From: Tranquillimonas alkanivorans
GTDB lineage: Bacteria; Pseudomonadota; Alphaproteobacteria; Rhodobacterales; Rhodobacteraceae
Assembly: GCF_900115595.1 (NCBI RefSeq)
Contig: NZ_FOXA01000010.1
Coordinates: forward strand, 62,001 to 126,000
Direction: 5' to 3'
Length of the DNA: 64,000 nucleotides
Below are positions 18,283 to 28,030 of this stretch, piece by piece. The notes under the pieces were generated by a model. The model was given only the letters and a program-made list of their open reading frames with translations, was not told the origin of the DNA and searched no databases. Position 1 is the first letter of the stretch; each line of letters starts with the position of its first letter. Made by a program: the position numbers and the translations under genes.

Positions 18283-19428
18283 TTACTGTTCGACCGGCAC
18301 CCAGCCGCCGTCCTGGATTTCGAGCATCCGGAAGGACGACAGGTCGAGGCCGAGGTGATCGTCGGGGCCGAAGGTGTAGACGCCGGTCACGCCGGCATGG
18401 CCTTCGGTTTCCTCGAGCGCGTCGCGGATCGCCTGCGGATCGCTGGAGCCCGCGCGCTCGATCGCGTCCACCAGCAGGTGGAAGGCATCGTAGGCATAGC
18501 CGCCGAAGGTCGATGGGCTTTCGCCATACTGCTCTTCGTAGGCGGCGATATAGCTCTGCACCGGCTCGCGCTGCGGGTCGTCCTCGGCCAGCTGGTCGGG
18601 GATCAGCAGCGGCGTCGCCGGAAGGCGCACGCCCTCGGCCGCGTCGCCCGCGAGCTCGATGAAGCTGTCCGAGGCCACGCCGTGGCTCTGATAGAACGGC
18701 ACCTCGATCCCGAGCTGGTCGTAGTTGCGGGTCACGACCGCCGGGCCCTGGCCGAAGCCGGGGTTCACGATGGCCTCGATGCCGTCGGTGCCCGCGATGT
18801 TGGTCAGCTGCGGGGTCATGTCGGCGTCATTCGGGCCGTAGGTTTCATCCGCAACAATTTCGACGCCCGACTCTTCGGCCACCGACATGCACTGCTCGCG
18901 CATCGACTTGCCGAAGCCGCCGGTGCCTGAGATCAGGCCGACCTTCGACAGCCCGCGCGCGGTGATGTCCTCGAAGATCTTGCGGCACGCCATGCGGTCG
19001 GTGTGCGGCGTCTTGAAGACGTATTCCTTGGTCGGCTCGATGATCACGACCGCGCCCGCGAGCGAGATGAACGGGATCTCGTAGTCCTCGAACAGCGGAA
19101 CCATCGCCATCGTGGCGCCGGTCGAGGTGCCGCCGATCACGGCCACGACCTCGTCTTCCTCGATCAGACGGGTGGCGAAGGTGCGCGCCTTGTTCGGGTC
19201 CGCGCCGTCGTCATAGAGGACGAGCTCGACCTCCTCGCCGTTGATGCCGCCCTGCGCGTTGATTTCCTCGACCAGCATCTCGAGCGTCTTTGCCTCGGGG
19301 TCACCCAGGAAGGCGGCCGGGCCAGTCACGGCGAGCGAGGCGCCGATCTTGATCTGCGCGAGCGCCGGGGACGCCACGCTGAGCGCGAGCGCGGACACGC
19401 CTGCGGCGATGAGTTTCGTCTTCGTCAT
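18283..19428 (-). CDS. livK: Branched-chain-type ABC transporter substrate-binding protein LivK
   Basis: The 381-residue protein starts MTKTKLIAAGVSALALSVAS, with a signal peptide ending ALAQ; GGGAGGAG precedes this ATG, so it is preferred to one seven codons upstream. The mature part is a type I periplasmic binding fold (IKIGASLAVTGPAAFLGDPE, then VVAVIGGTSTGATMAM). It is the first gene of the livKHMGF-fused hydratase-tetR operon and is divergent from paaG. Phenylacetate or a phenyl-substituted acid is the suggested ligand, from context only. Confidence 0.9.
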   Translation of the reverse strand: MTKTKLIAAGVSALALSVASPALAQIKIGASLAVTGPAAFLGDPEAKTLEMLVEEINAQGGINGEEVELVLYDDGADPNKARTFATRLIEEDEVVAVIGGTSTGATMAMVPLFEDYEIPFISLAGAVVIIEPTKEYVFKTPHTDRMACRKIFEDITARGLSKVGLISGTGGFGKSMREQCMSVAEESGVEIVADETYGPNDADMTPQLTNIAGTDGIEAIVNPGFGQGPAVVTRNYDQLGIEVPFYQSHGVASDSFIELAGDAAEGVRLPATPLLIPDQLAEDDPQREPVQSYIAAYEEQYGESPSTFGGYAYDAFHLLVDAIERAGSSDPQAIRDALEETEGHAGVTGVYTFGPDDHLGLDLSSFRMLEIQDGGWVPVEQ

Positions 19429-19492
19429 GTGCTCCTCCCAAATCGTCACACATCATCCGATGCGCTCCGGAATTTGTAACGCTTAATTCATT

Positions 19493-19504
19493 GACCACGC
19501 GGTC
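19493..19504. promoter_or_regulatory. Candidate TetR-type operator in livK-paaG divergent region
   Basis: The sequence GACC-ACGC-GGTC is a 12-bp inverted repeat in the 156-bp space between the livK and paaG start codons. TetR proteins of acyl-CoA pathways often bind GACC/GGTC-type palindromes. The TetR gene at 12299-12961 is the obvious ligand-responsive candidate. Confidence 0.35.
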
Positions 19505-19535
19505 GGCTTATGCAACACGTTTTTTCGACGAAGCG

Positions 19536-19549
19536 GTCACAGCCGTGAC
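19536..19549. promoter_or_regulatory. Second inverted repeat in livK-paaG divergent region
   Basis: GTCAC-AGCC-GTGAC is a perfect 5-bp inverted repeat 35 bp upstream of the paaG ATG. It is separate from the GACC/GGTC element and could be a second regulator's site. Short arms make chance occurrence possible. Confidence 0.25.
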
Positions 19550-19584
19550 AGGTTGGCCGTGCGGAGGAGAAGAAAGACCCCGAC

Positions 19585-20382
19585 ATGAGCGATCCCGTGC
19601 TTTTGCAGGAGCTTGAGAACGGCGTACTGACGCTGACCCTCAACCGCCCCGACCGCCTGAATTCCTTCACGCCCGAACTTCACGCTCTCCTGCGGGAGGC
19701 GTTTTCACGCGCCGAAAGCGACGACGCGGTTCGCTGCGTCCTGCTGACGGGCGCCGGTCGCGGCTTCTGCGCCGGGCAGGACCTGGGTGAGCGGCACCCC
19801 GATGCCGAGGGCGGCGCGCCGGATCTCGGACAGACGATCGGCAACCTGTGGAATCCCCTCGTCAGACAGATCCGCGCGCTCGAGAAGCCGGTGATCTGCG
19901 CCGTGAACGGCGTCGCCGCCGGCGCGGGCGCGAACCTGGCGCTGGTGTGCGACATCGTCCTGGCGGCCGAAAGCGCCCGGTTCATCCAGTCCTTCGCGAA
20001 GCTGGGGCTGGTCCCCGACACCGGCGGGACCTGGACGATGACCCGGCTTCTGGGCGAGGCCCGCGCCAAGGCACTGATGCTGACAGGGGAGCCGCTGAAC
20101 GCGCCCAAGGCCGCCGAGTGGGGCCTGATCTGGAAGGCCGTCCCCGACGATTACCTGATGGAGGAGGCGCGCGCGCTGGCCCGGCACTTCGCCGCCGGTC
20201 CGACCTATGGCTACGGCCTAACGAAGCGCGCGGTCCACGCCGCCGGCGAACAGGGTCTGGACGCGAGCCTCGATCTGGAACGAGAACTCCAGCGCAAGGC
20301 CGGCTTCAGCCCGGACTACGCCGAGGGCGTGCGCGCCTTCACCGACAAGCGCGCGCCGGTTTTCACGGGGAAGCCGGAATGA
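19585..20382 (+). CDS. paaG: Ring 1,2-epoxyphenylacetyl-CoA isomerase (oxepin-CoA forming) PaaG
   Basis: The 265-residue crotonase-fold protein has the oxyanion motif GFCAGQDLGERH (about 60) and the PaaG signature AAGAGANLALVCDIV, followed by KLGLVPDTGGTW. The Asp at about 145 matches the catalytic Asp of E. coli PaaG, while the first hydratase Glu is Asn, which separates it from true hydratases. It isomerises the ring epoxide to oxepin-CoA and also shifts the later enoyl-CoA double bond. It is the first gene of paaG-paaI-paaK-paaX. Confidence 0.92.
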   Translation: MSDPVLLQELENGVLTLTLNRPDRLNSFTPELHALLREAFSRAESDDAVRCVLLTGAGRGFCAGQDLGERHPDAEGGAPDLGQTIGNLWNPLVRQIRALEKPVICAVNGVAAGAGANLALVCDIVLAAESARFIQSFAKLGLVPDTGGTWTMTRLLGEARAKALMLTGEPLNAPKAAEWGLIWKAVPDDYLMEEARALARHFAAGPTYGYGLTKRAVHAAGEQGLDASLDLERELQRKAGFSPDYAEGVRAFTDKRAPVFTGKPE

Positions 20383-20807
20383 CCCCGCAAGAGATCGCAG
20401 AACGCTCGGCGCAGGCCATGTGGGCAAACGACAAGGCCAGCCGCGCGCTCGGCATGGAGCTTGTCGAAGTCGCGCCAGGCTACGCGCAGATGACCATGAC
20501 CATCCGGCGAGACATGCTGAACGGACAGGACATCGGGCATGGCGGGCTCATCTTCACGCTGGCCGACAGCACCTTCGCCTTTGCGTGCAACACGTATAAC
20601 CAGAAGGTCGTCGCGCAGAATTGCGGCGTCACCTTCCACGCCCCCGCGATGGAAGGCGACGTCCTGACCGCCACCGGAACCGAGGTGACGCGGGCCGGGC
20701 GATCGGGTCTCTACGACATCTTCGTCAAGCGCGCCGACGGCACGCTGGTGGCCAGTTTCCGCGGTCATTCCCGTACCGTGCCCGGCACCCATTTCGAGGC
20801 GGACTGA
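20379..20807 (+). CDS. paaI: Hydroxyphenylacetyl-CoA thioesterase PaaI
   Basis: The 142-residue hotdog thioesterase starts at an ATG overlapping the paaG stop by 4 bp. The core NGQDIGHGGLIFTLADSTFA (about 48-67) carries the catalytic Asp and Gly-rich helix of PaaI. It rescues CoA from dead-end thioesters of the phenylacetate pathway. Longer readings of this frame run through paaG and are not real. Confidence 0.9.
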   Translation: MTPQEIAERSAQAMWANDKASRALGMELVEVAPGYAQMTMTIRRDMLNGQDIGHGGLIFTLADSTFAFACNTYNQKVVAQNCGVTFHAPAMEGDVLTATGTEVTRAGRSGLYDIFVKRADGTLVASFRGHSRTVPGTHFEAD

Positions 20808-20860
20808 CCCCGCCGCAGCTCAACCCGGCGCCGGGAGGGCGCCGATCGAGGGAGGACAGA

Positions 20861-22174
20861 ATGCTGACCCGAACCGCCCAGGACCCCGCAGGGCTCGACC
20901 CGATCGAGACCGCCTCGCGCGACGAGATCTCCGCGCTCCAGCTCGCCCGGATGAAGGACACGCTGCGCCGCGCCTACGAGGGCTCGCCCTTCTACCGTAA
21001 GCAGTTCGACGAGGCCGGGGTGCATCCCGACGACCTGAAAGAGCTGTCGGACCTGCGCAAGTTCCCCTTCACCGTGAAGCAGGACCTGCGCGACAATTAC
21101 CCGTTCGGCATGTTCGCCGTCCCGCAGAACCAGATCGCGCGCCTGCACGCCTCTTCTGGGACGACCGGCAAGCCGACCGTCGTGGCCTACACCCAGAACG
21201 ACATCGACACCTGGGCCGATTGCGTCGCCCGCTCGATCCGTGCGGCCGGCGGCCGGCCCGGCGACATCTGCCACGTCGCCTATGGCTACGGCCTGTTCAC
21301 CGGCGGGCTGGGCGCGCATTACGGAGCCGAGCGGCTGGGGTGCACCGTGGTTCCTGTCTCGGGCGGCATGACCGAGCGGCAGATCACGCTGATCGAGGAC
21401 TTCAAGCCGTCGATCATCATGGTCACGCCGTCCTACTTGCTGTCGATCCTCGACGCCTACCGCGCCGCCGGGCTCGACCCGCGCGCCTCCAGCCTCAAGA
21501 CCGGCATCTTCGGGGCGGAGCCCTGGACCAATGCCATGCGCAAGGAGATCGAGGAGTCCTTCGACATGGACGCCGTCGACATCTTCGGCCTGTCCGAGGT
21601 CATGGGGCCTGGCGTCGCGCAAGAATGCGTCGAGACGAAGGACGGCCTGCACATCTGGGAAGACCACTTCTATCCCGAGATCATCAATCCCGAGACCGGG
21701 GAGCCGGTCGAGGACGGCGAGCAGGGCGAACTGGTCTTCACCTCGCTCACCAAGGAGGCCTTCCCGATCATCCGCTACCGCACCCGCGACCTGACCCGCC
21801 TTCTGCCCGGCACCGCCCGGTCCATGCGGCGGATGGAGAAGGTGACGGGCCGCAGCGACGACATGATCATCCTGCGCGGGGTCAACGTGTTCCCGACGCA
21901 GATCGAGGAGCAGATCCTCAAGTGCGCGGACCTCGCCCCGCACTACGAGATCGTGCTGTCGCGCAAGGGCCGGATGGATACCATGGCCGTGCGCTGCGAG
22001 TGCAAGGAGAGCGGCGCGTCCGACGCCCAGCGCGAGGCCGCGATGAAGGAGCTGTCGCACCACATCAAGAGCGTGGTCGGCGTCTCGTCGATCATCGAGG
22101 TCGTGGAATGCGGCGCGCTGCCCCGGTCCGAGGGCAAGGCCAAGCGGGTCCGTGACGAGCGGCCCGACAGGTGA
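20861..22174 (+). CDS. paaK: Phenylacetate-CoA ligase PaaK
   Basis: The 437-residue adenylate-forming enzyme starts at ATG 20861 behind GGGAGG. It has the early motif LRRAYEGSPFYRKQFDEAG, the P-loop LHASSGTTGKPTVVAYT (about 90), the adenylation core PIIRYRTRDLTRLLPG (about 300) and the hinge GRSDDMIILRGVNVFPTQIE. Length and motifs match PaaK. It activates phenylacetate to phenylacetyl-CoA, the entry point for acid arriving from outside. Confidence 0.93.
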   Translation: MLTRTAQDPAGLDPIETASRDEISALQLARMKDTLRRAYEGSPFYRKQFDEAGVHPDDLKELSDLRKFPFTVKQDLRDNYPFGMFAVPQNQIARLHASSGTTGKPTVVAYTQNDIDTWADCVARSIRAAGGRPGDICHVAYGYGLFTGGLGAHYGAERLGCTVVPVSGGMTERQITLIEDFKPSIIMVTPSYLLSILDAYRAAGLDPRASSLKTGIFGAEPWTNAMRKEIEESFDMDAVDIFGLSEVMGPGVAQECVETKDGLHIWEDHFYPEIINPETGEPVEDGEQGELVFTSLTKEAFPIIRYRTRDLTRLLPGTARSMRRMEKVTGRSDDMIILRGVNVFPTQIEEQILKCADLAPHYEIVLSRKGRMDTMAVRCECKESGASDAQREAAMKELSHHIKSVVGVSSIIEVVECGALPRSEGKAKRVRDERPDR

Positions 22175-22232
22175 GCTTGATTGCCGGGCGGCGTGCAGAC
22201 GGTTACAACCGCCGCGCCACCCGGAGACCCGC

Positions 22233-23084
22233 ATGCCGTCCGACGTAAGCGCCCGCATTCTCGACACTTTCCCGGTGAGTGCCGGGTCGTTCATTGTCAC
22301 CCTCTATGGTGACGTCGTTCTGCCGCGTGGCGGCGAGATCTGGATGGGCAACATCATCGAGGCCTGCGCGGCCACCGGCATCAGCGAAAGCCGCGTGCGC
22401 ACCGCCGTGTCGCGGCTGACCGCCTCGGGCCGGATCGAGGGCGAGAAGGTCGGGCGCAAAAGCTACTATCGCCTGACCCCGCACGCCGAGACCGAGTTCC
22501 GGCACGCCGCGCGCAACATCTATCGCCGCCCGCGGGCCGAGCCGCTGAAGGGCTGGCACCTGGTCCTGCTGCCGCAGGGGCCGGAGCGCGAGGCGATGGT
22601 CCACCGCCTGACCCGCCTGCGCTTCGGAATGGCGCAGCCGCATCTCGCGATTCTGCCCGACAGGGGTCAGCCCGTGCCGGACCTGCACGGCATCCACTTC
22701 CGAGCCACGACCGAGGACGACCTGACCGAACTGGCGCGCGGAGCCTGGGACCTCGACGCGCTGGCCGAACGGATCGAGCGGTTCGTGGACGGGTTCGCCC
22801 CTCTCGAAGGCATCGAGTGCGAACCGAAGGAAGCGCTTGGCCTGCGGCTTCTGCTGGTGCACGTGTTCCGCGATATCGCGCTGTCGGACCCGGCCCTGCC
22901 GCTGGGCATGGTCCCGGACACCTGGCGCGGCCCCGAGGCGCGCGGGCTGTTCGCCCGGCTCTACCTGGCGCTGTCGCCCGCCGCCGACGCCGCAATTGCC
23001 GACACCTTCGTGAATCGTTCGGGATCGCTAGTCGCGGACCCTACGCGCATCGCGCGCCGCATCGCGGATCTGTCCTACACCTGA
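22233..23084 (+). CDS. paaX: Phenylacetic acid degradation repressor PaaX
   Basis: The 283-residue protein starts MPSDVSARILDTFPVSAGSF. The N-terminal winged helix includes GISESRVRTAVSRLTASGR and GRKSYYRLT, typical of PaaX; the middle and C-terminal PaaX domains follow (LKGWHLVLLP, LLVHVFRDIALSDPALP). PaaX represses paa promoters until phenylacetyl-CoA binds. A second regulator of the TetR type is in the liv operon, so this region may have two. Confidence 0.92.
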   Translation: MPSDVSARILDTFPVSAGSFIVTLYGDVVLPRGGEIWMGNIIEACAATGISESRVRTAVSRLTASGRIEGEKVGRKSYYRLTPHAETEFRHAARNIYRRPRAEPLKGWHLVLLPQGPEREAMVHRLTRLRFGMAQPHLAILPDRGQPVPDLHGIHFRATTEDDLTELARGAWDLDALAERIERFVDGFAPLEGIECEPKEALGLRLLLVHVFRDIALSDPALPLGMVPDTWRGPEARGLFARLYLALSPAADAAIADTFVNRSGSLVADPTRIARRIADLSYT

Positions 23085-23114
23085 ACGGCGACGGCGCCCC
23101 GTGACGCTCGCCTC

Positions 23115-23124
23115 GTGCTAGCAC
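23115..23124. promoter_or_regulatory. Perfect 10-bp palindrome upstream of paaJ
   Basis: GTGCTAGCAC is fully symmetric and lies in the 147-bp space between paaX and paaJ, about 108 bp before the paaJ ATG. It may be an operator for PaaX or the TetR protein; nothing else explains it. Confidence 0.3.
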
Positions 23125-23146
23125 ATGCCTGAGCCCCACTCGAAAA

Positions 23147-23184
23147 CATCACGCTTTTACCCCCTTCCAATGTATCGCGTGATG
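23147..23184. promoter_or_regulatory. Long-spaced inverted repeat in the paaJ promoter region
   Basis: CATCACGC (23147-23154) and GCGTGATG (23177-23184) are perfect 8-base inverted arms separated by 22 nt. The arrangement suits a dimeric repressor straddling a promoter and is a candidate PaaX operator for the paaJ-paaABCDEZY operon. Confidence 0.4.
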
Positions 23185-23231
23185 CATTACATCCAGACCA
23201 ACGCCGAGGAGTTGGCGTGACGGGAGATTCC

Positions 23232-24443
<1,212 letters not shown>

Positions 24444-24455
24444 GGAGGCTCGACC

Positions 24456-25427
24456 ATGTACGCTCAACTCGTCGAATCCGGCAAAGCCGAGACAAGTGAA
24501 CAGGACGTCGCGTTCCAGAAGCGGATCGACGACGGCATCCGCATCGAGCCAAAGGACTGGATGCCCGAGGGCTATCGCAAGACGCTGATCCGCCAGATCG
24601 GTCAGCACGCCCACTCGGAAATCGTGGGTCAGCTCCCCGAGGGCAACTGGATCACCCGCGCGCCGACCCTGCAGCGCAAGGCGATCCTGCTGGCCAAGGT
24701 GCAGGACGAGGCGGGCCACGGGCTTTACCTCTACTGCGCGGCCGAGACGCTGGGCATCAGCCGCGACGAGATGACGGAGCAGCTTCTGGCCGGCAAGGCG
24801 AAGTATTCCTCGATCTTCAACTACCCCACGCTGACCTGGGCCGACATCGGCGCCATCGGCTGGCTGGTGGACGGTGCGGCGATCATGAACCAGGTGCCGC
24901 TGCAGCGCTGCTCGTACGGCCCCTATTCGCGCGCGATGATCCGCATCTGCAAGGAAGAGTCGTTCCACCAGCGCCAGGGCTTCGACATCATGCGCGCGCT
25001 GGTCGAGGGCACCGAGGACCAGAAAGCGATGGCGCAGGACGCGCTGAACCGCTGGTGGTGGCCGTCGCTGATGATGTTCGGCCCGTCGGACAAGGACTCG
25101 GTGCACTCCGAGCAGTCCATGCGCTGGGGCATCAAGCAGAACACCAACGACGAGCTGCGCCAGAAATTCGTCGACCAGACCGTGCCGCAGGCCGAGTGGC
25201 TGGGCCTGACCGTTCCGGATTCCGAGCTGAGCTGGAACGAGGAAAAGGGCGGCTACGACTTCGGCGAGCCGGACTGGAACGAGTTCATGGAAGTCATCAA
25301 GGGCAACGGCCCCTGCAACCGCGAACGCCTGGAAGCCCGCCAGAAGGCCTGGGACGACGGCGCGTGGTTCCGCGAAGGCCTGATGGCCCACGCCGAGAAG
25401 CAGTCTGCCCCCATCGCAGCGGAGTGA
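24456..25427 (+). CDS. paaA: Phenylacetyl-CoA 1,2-epoxidase catalytic subunit PaaA
   Basis: The 323-residue ferritin-like protein has a strong AGGAGG. Its diiron ligands appear as DEAGH (about 84-88) and [10 protein letters not shown] (about 166-174), the two ExxH motifs of PaaA. It is the oxygen-activating subunit of the multicomponent epoxidase that attacks the ring of phenylacetyl-CoA. paaB follows 5 bp downstream. Confidence 0.95.
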   Translation: MYAQLVESGKAETSEQDVAFQKRIDDGIRIEPKDWMPEGYRKTLIRQIGQHAHSEIVGQLPEGNWITRAPTLQRKAILLAKVQDEAGHGLYLYCAAETLGISRDEMTEQLLAGKAKYSSIFNYPTLTWADIGAIGWLVDGAAIMNQVPLQRCSYGPYSRAMIRICKEESFHQRQGFDIMRALVEGTEDQKAMAQDALNRWWWPSLMMFGPSDKDSVHSEQSMRWGIKQNTNDELRQKFVDQTVPQAEWLGLTVPDSELSWNEEKGGYDFGEPDWNEFMEVIKGNGPCNRERLEARQKAWDDGAWFREGLMAHAEKQSAPIAAE

Positions 25428-25432
25428 GGGAT

Positions 25433-25717
25433 ATGAGCAAGGAATGGCCCCTCTGGGAAGTCTTCATCCGTGGCCAGCACGGCCTGTCGCACCGGCACGT
25501 CGGCAGCCTGCACGCGCCCGACGCCGAGATGGCGATGAAGAACGCGCGTGACGTCTATACCCGCCGGAACGAGGGCGTGAGCATCTGGGTGGTGGAATCC
25601 GCCAAGATCACCGCCTCAAACCCCGACGAGGCCGGCGCGATGTTCGAGCCGTCGGAAAGCAAGGTCTATCGTCACCCGACCTTCTTCGATATCCCCAAGG
25701 AAGTGGGGGCGATGTGA
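25433..25717 (+). CDS. paaB: Phenylacetyl-CoA epoxidase subunit PaaB
   Basis: The 94-residue protein begins MSKEWPLWEVFIRGQHGLSH, the hallmark PaaB start, with DAEMAMKNARDVYTRRNEGV in the middle. PaaB is a small subunit thought to bridge PaaA and PaaC heterodimers. Its stop shares a base with the paaC ATG. Confidence 0.95.
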   Translation: MSKEWPLWEVFIRGQHGLSHRHVGSLHAPDAEMAMKNARDVYTRRNEGVSIWVVESAKITASNPDEAGAMFEPSESKVYRHPTFFDIPKEVGAM

Positions 25718-26466
25718 TGGACGCGTTCGTCACCTTCTGCCTGCGCATGGGCGACAACGCCCTTATTCTCGGCCAGCGCACCGCCGAGTGGTGCGGCCAC
25801 GCGCCGGTGCTGGAAGAGGACATCGCCTTCGCCAACATGGGGCTCGACCTGATCGGACAGACCCAGCTCTGGTACGGGCTCGCGGCCGAGGCCGAGGGCA
25901 AGGGCCGCACGCCCGACGACCTGGCCTTCCTGCGCCCCGAGCGGCAGTTCCTGAACTCGCTGCTTGTCGAACAGCCCAACACCGACTTCGGCCATGCGCT
26001 GATGCGGCAGTACCTGTTCGACGCCTGGCACCTGCCCATGCAGGAGGAACTGGCGAAGTCCTCGCACGAGGGCGTGCGCGGACTGGCCCAGAAGACGGTG
26101 AAGGAGGTGCGCTATCACCTCGACCGCTCGCGCGACCTGATCGTGCGGCTGGGCGACGGGTCCGAGGAGAGCCACAAGCGGATGCAGGACGCGCTCGACT
26201 GGCTGTGGCCCTTCACCGCCGACCTGCTGGCGACCGACGAGGTCGACGCGCAGATGGCCGACGAAGGCATCGCGCCCGTCCCGGCGCTGATCGCCAAGGC
26301 GTTCGACGCCGAGACGCAGGCGACGCTCGCCCGCGCGACCCTGACCATCCCGGAGACCCGCCTCCGCCGCACCGGCGGGCGCGACGGCATCCACACCGAG
26401 CACATGGGTTACATCCTGGCCGAGATGCAGTCGCTTCAGCGGACCTATCCCGGCGCACGCTGGTAA
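25717..26466 (+). CDS. paaC: Phenylacetyl-CoA epoxidase structural subunit PaaC
   Basis: The 249-residue ferritin-like protein starts MDAFVTFCLRMGDNALILGQ, with the PaaC phrases AEWCGHAPVLEEDIAFANMG (about 20-40) and RYHLDRSRDLIVRLGDG. It pairs with PaaA and has a structural rather than catalytic role. A GTG one codon upstream is an alternative start; the ATG overlapping the paaB stop (TGATG) is preferred. Confidence 0.94.
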   Translation: MDAFVTFCLRMGDNALILGQRTAEWCGHAPVLEEDIAFANMGLDLIGQTQLWYGLAAEAEGKGRTPDDLAFLRPERQFLNSLLVEQPNTDFGHALMRQYLFDAWHLPMQEELAKSSHEGVRGLAQKTVKEVRYHLDRSRDLIVRLGDGSEESHKRMQDALDWLWPFTADLLATDEVDAQMADEGIAPVPALIAKAFDAETQATLARATLTIPETRLRRTGGRDGIHTEHMGYILAEMQSLQRTYPGARW

Positions 26467-26470
26467 CACC

Positions 26471-26956
26471 ATGCAACCCGATCTGAGCACCGTTCAGGAC
26501 TGGCTGGCCCAGATCCCCGACCCCGAGATCCCGGCGATCTCGCTCGTGGATCTGGGGATCGTCCGTGACGTGGGATATGAGGACGACACGCTCGTCGTCA
26601 CCGTCACGCCCACCTATTCCGGCTGCCCGGCCACGGCGATCATCGCGCTGGATATCGAAACCGAGCTTCTGAAGCGAGGCGCGGACAAGGTGAAGGTGCG
26701 CCAGCAGATGTCGCCCGCCTGGACGACCGACTGGATCAGCGACGAGGGGCGCGAGAAGCTGCGCGCCTACGGCATCGCCCCGCCGCAGCAGGGCGCGGCC
26801 ACCTGCGCGGGGATGCTGAGCGCGCAAAATGCCGCCTGCCCGCAATGCGGATCGGACAACACCGAGGTCATCAGCCAGCGCGGCTCGACCCCCTGCAAGG
26901 CGCAGTTCCGCTGCCGCGACTGCCTGGAACCCTTCGATTACTTCAAGGCGATCTGA
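26471..26956 (+). CDS. paaD: Phenylacetate degradation protein PaaD (Fe-S assembly-like)
   Basis: The 161-residue protein has an N-terminal MIP18/DUF59 domain (QIPDPEIPAISLVDLGIVRD; TPTYSGCPATAIIALDIE) and a C-terminal zinc-ribbon-like cysteine set (CPQCGSDN, CRDCLEPF). PaaD is needed for epoxidase activity, probably in maturation of its iron centres. Its stop shares a base with the paaE ATG. Confidence 0.92.
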   Translation: MQPDLSTVQDWLAQIPDPEIPAISLVDLGIVRDVGYEDDTLVVTVTPTYSGCPATAIIALDIETELLKRGADKVKVRQQMSPAWTTDWISDEGREKLRAYGIAPPQQGAATCAGMLSAQNAACPQCGSDNTEVISQRGSTPCKAQFRCRDCLEPFDYFKAI

Positions 26957-28029
26957 TGCAAGATTTCTTCCCGCTCACCGTCACCGACATCAACCACGAC
27001 ACGCGCGACGCGGTTGTTGTCACGCTCGCCCCCCGCGCCGAGGACGCCGACCGCTTCCGCTTCCGTCCCGGCCAGTACCTGACCTTCCGGCGCGACTTCG
27101 ACGGCGAGGAGCTGCGCCGCTCCTATTCGATCTGCGCCACGCCCGAGGAAGGGCTGCGCGTGGGCATCAAGCGGGTCGAGGGCGGCGCGTTCTCGACCTT
27201 CGCAAAAGGCGATCTGAACATCGGCGACACCCTCGAAGCCATGCCGCCGCAGGGCCGCTTCGGCACAGAGGAGGAGACCGGGGGCAAGCATTACCTGGGC
27301 TTCGCAGCCGGGTCCGGCATCACACCGATCCTGTCGCTCATCAAGTCGATCCTGTCGGGCAACGACCAGGCGAAGTTCACGCTGGTCTACGGCAACCGCA
27401 GCGTCTCGTCCGTCATGTTCCGGCGTGAACTGGGCGACCTGAAGGACCGCTACCTCGACCGCTTCAACGTGATCCACGTCTTCTCGGGCGAGGCGCAGGA
27501 GATCGAGCTGTTCTCGGGCCGCATCGACGCCGACAAGTGCCACGCGCTCTTCGGCCCCTGGGTGCGTCCCGACACGGCCGAGATGGCGTTCATCTGCGGC
27601 CCCGAGGGCATGATGAAGGACGTGGCCTCGGCGCTGGAAGAGGCCGGAATGCCCAAGAACCGCATCAAGTTCGAGCTGTTCGGCGCCGCCCAGCCCGGCC
27701 GCGCGAAGCTGAAGGCGCGGGCCGAGGCCGCGCGCAAGGCCGGCAACATGGTCAAGGCGACCGTCATCATGGACGGCGCGCCCCACACGTTCGAGATGCC
27801 GCGCGAGGGGCAGTCGGTTCTGGAAGCCGCCCGCGAACACGACATCGACGCGCCGTTCTCGTGCAAGGCCGGGGTCTGCTCGACCTGCATCGGCCGCGTG
27901 AAGAAGGGCGATGTGGAGATGGCGCAGAACTATGCGCTGGAAGACTACGAAGTCGAAGCCGGGCTGGTCCTGACCTGCCAGTGCTACCCGGTCAGCGACG
28001 AGATCACCATCGAATACGAAGGACACTGA
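26956..28029 (+). CDS. paaE: Phenylacetyl-CoA epoxidase reductase PaaE
   Basis: The 357-residue protein combines a flavodoxin-reductase-type FAD domain (RFRPGQYLTF, RRSYSICATPE), an NAD(P) domain (GFAAGSGITPILSLIKSIL, about 110) and a C-terminal plant-type 2Fe-2S ferredoxin (CKAGVCSTC about 300, plus a later Cys in LTCQCYP). It passes electrons from NADPH to PaaA. Confidence 0.94.
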   Translation: MQDFFPLTVTDINHDTRDAVVVTLAPRAEDADRFRFRPGQYLTFRRDFDGEELRRSYSICATPEEGLRVGIKRVEGGAFSTFAKGDLNIGDTLEAMPPQGRFGTEEETGGKHYLGFAAGSGITPILSLIKSILSGNDQAKFTLVYGNRSVSSVMFRRELGDLKDRYLDRFNVIHVFSGEAQEIELFSGRIDADKCHALFGPWVRPDTAEMAFICGPEGMMKDVASALEEAGMPKNRIKFELFGAAQPGRAKLKARAEAARKAGNMVKATVIMDGAPHTFEMPREGQSVLEAAREHDIDAPFSCKAGVCSTCIGRVKKGDVEMAQNYALEDYEVEAGLVLTCQCYPVSDEITIEYEGH

Positions 28030-28030
28030 C

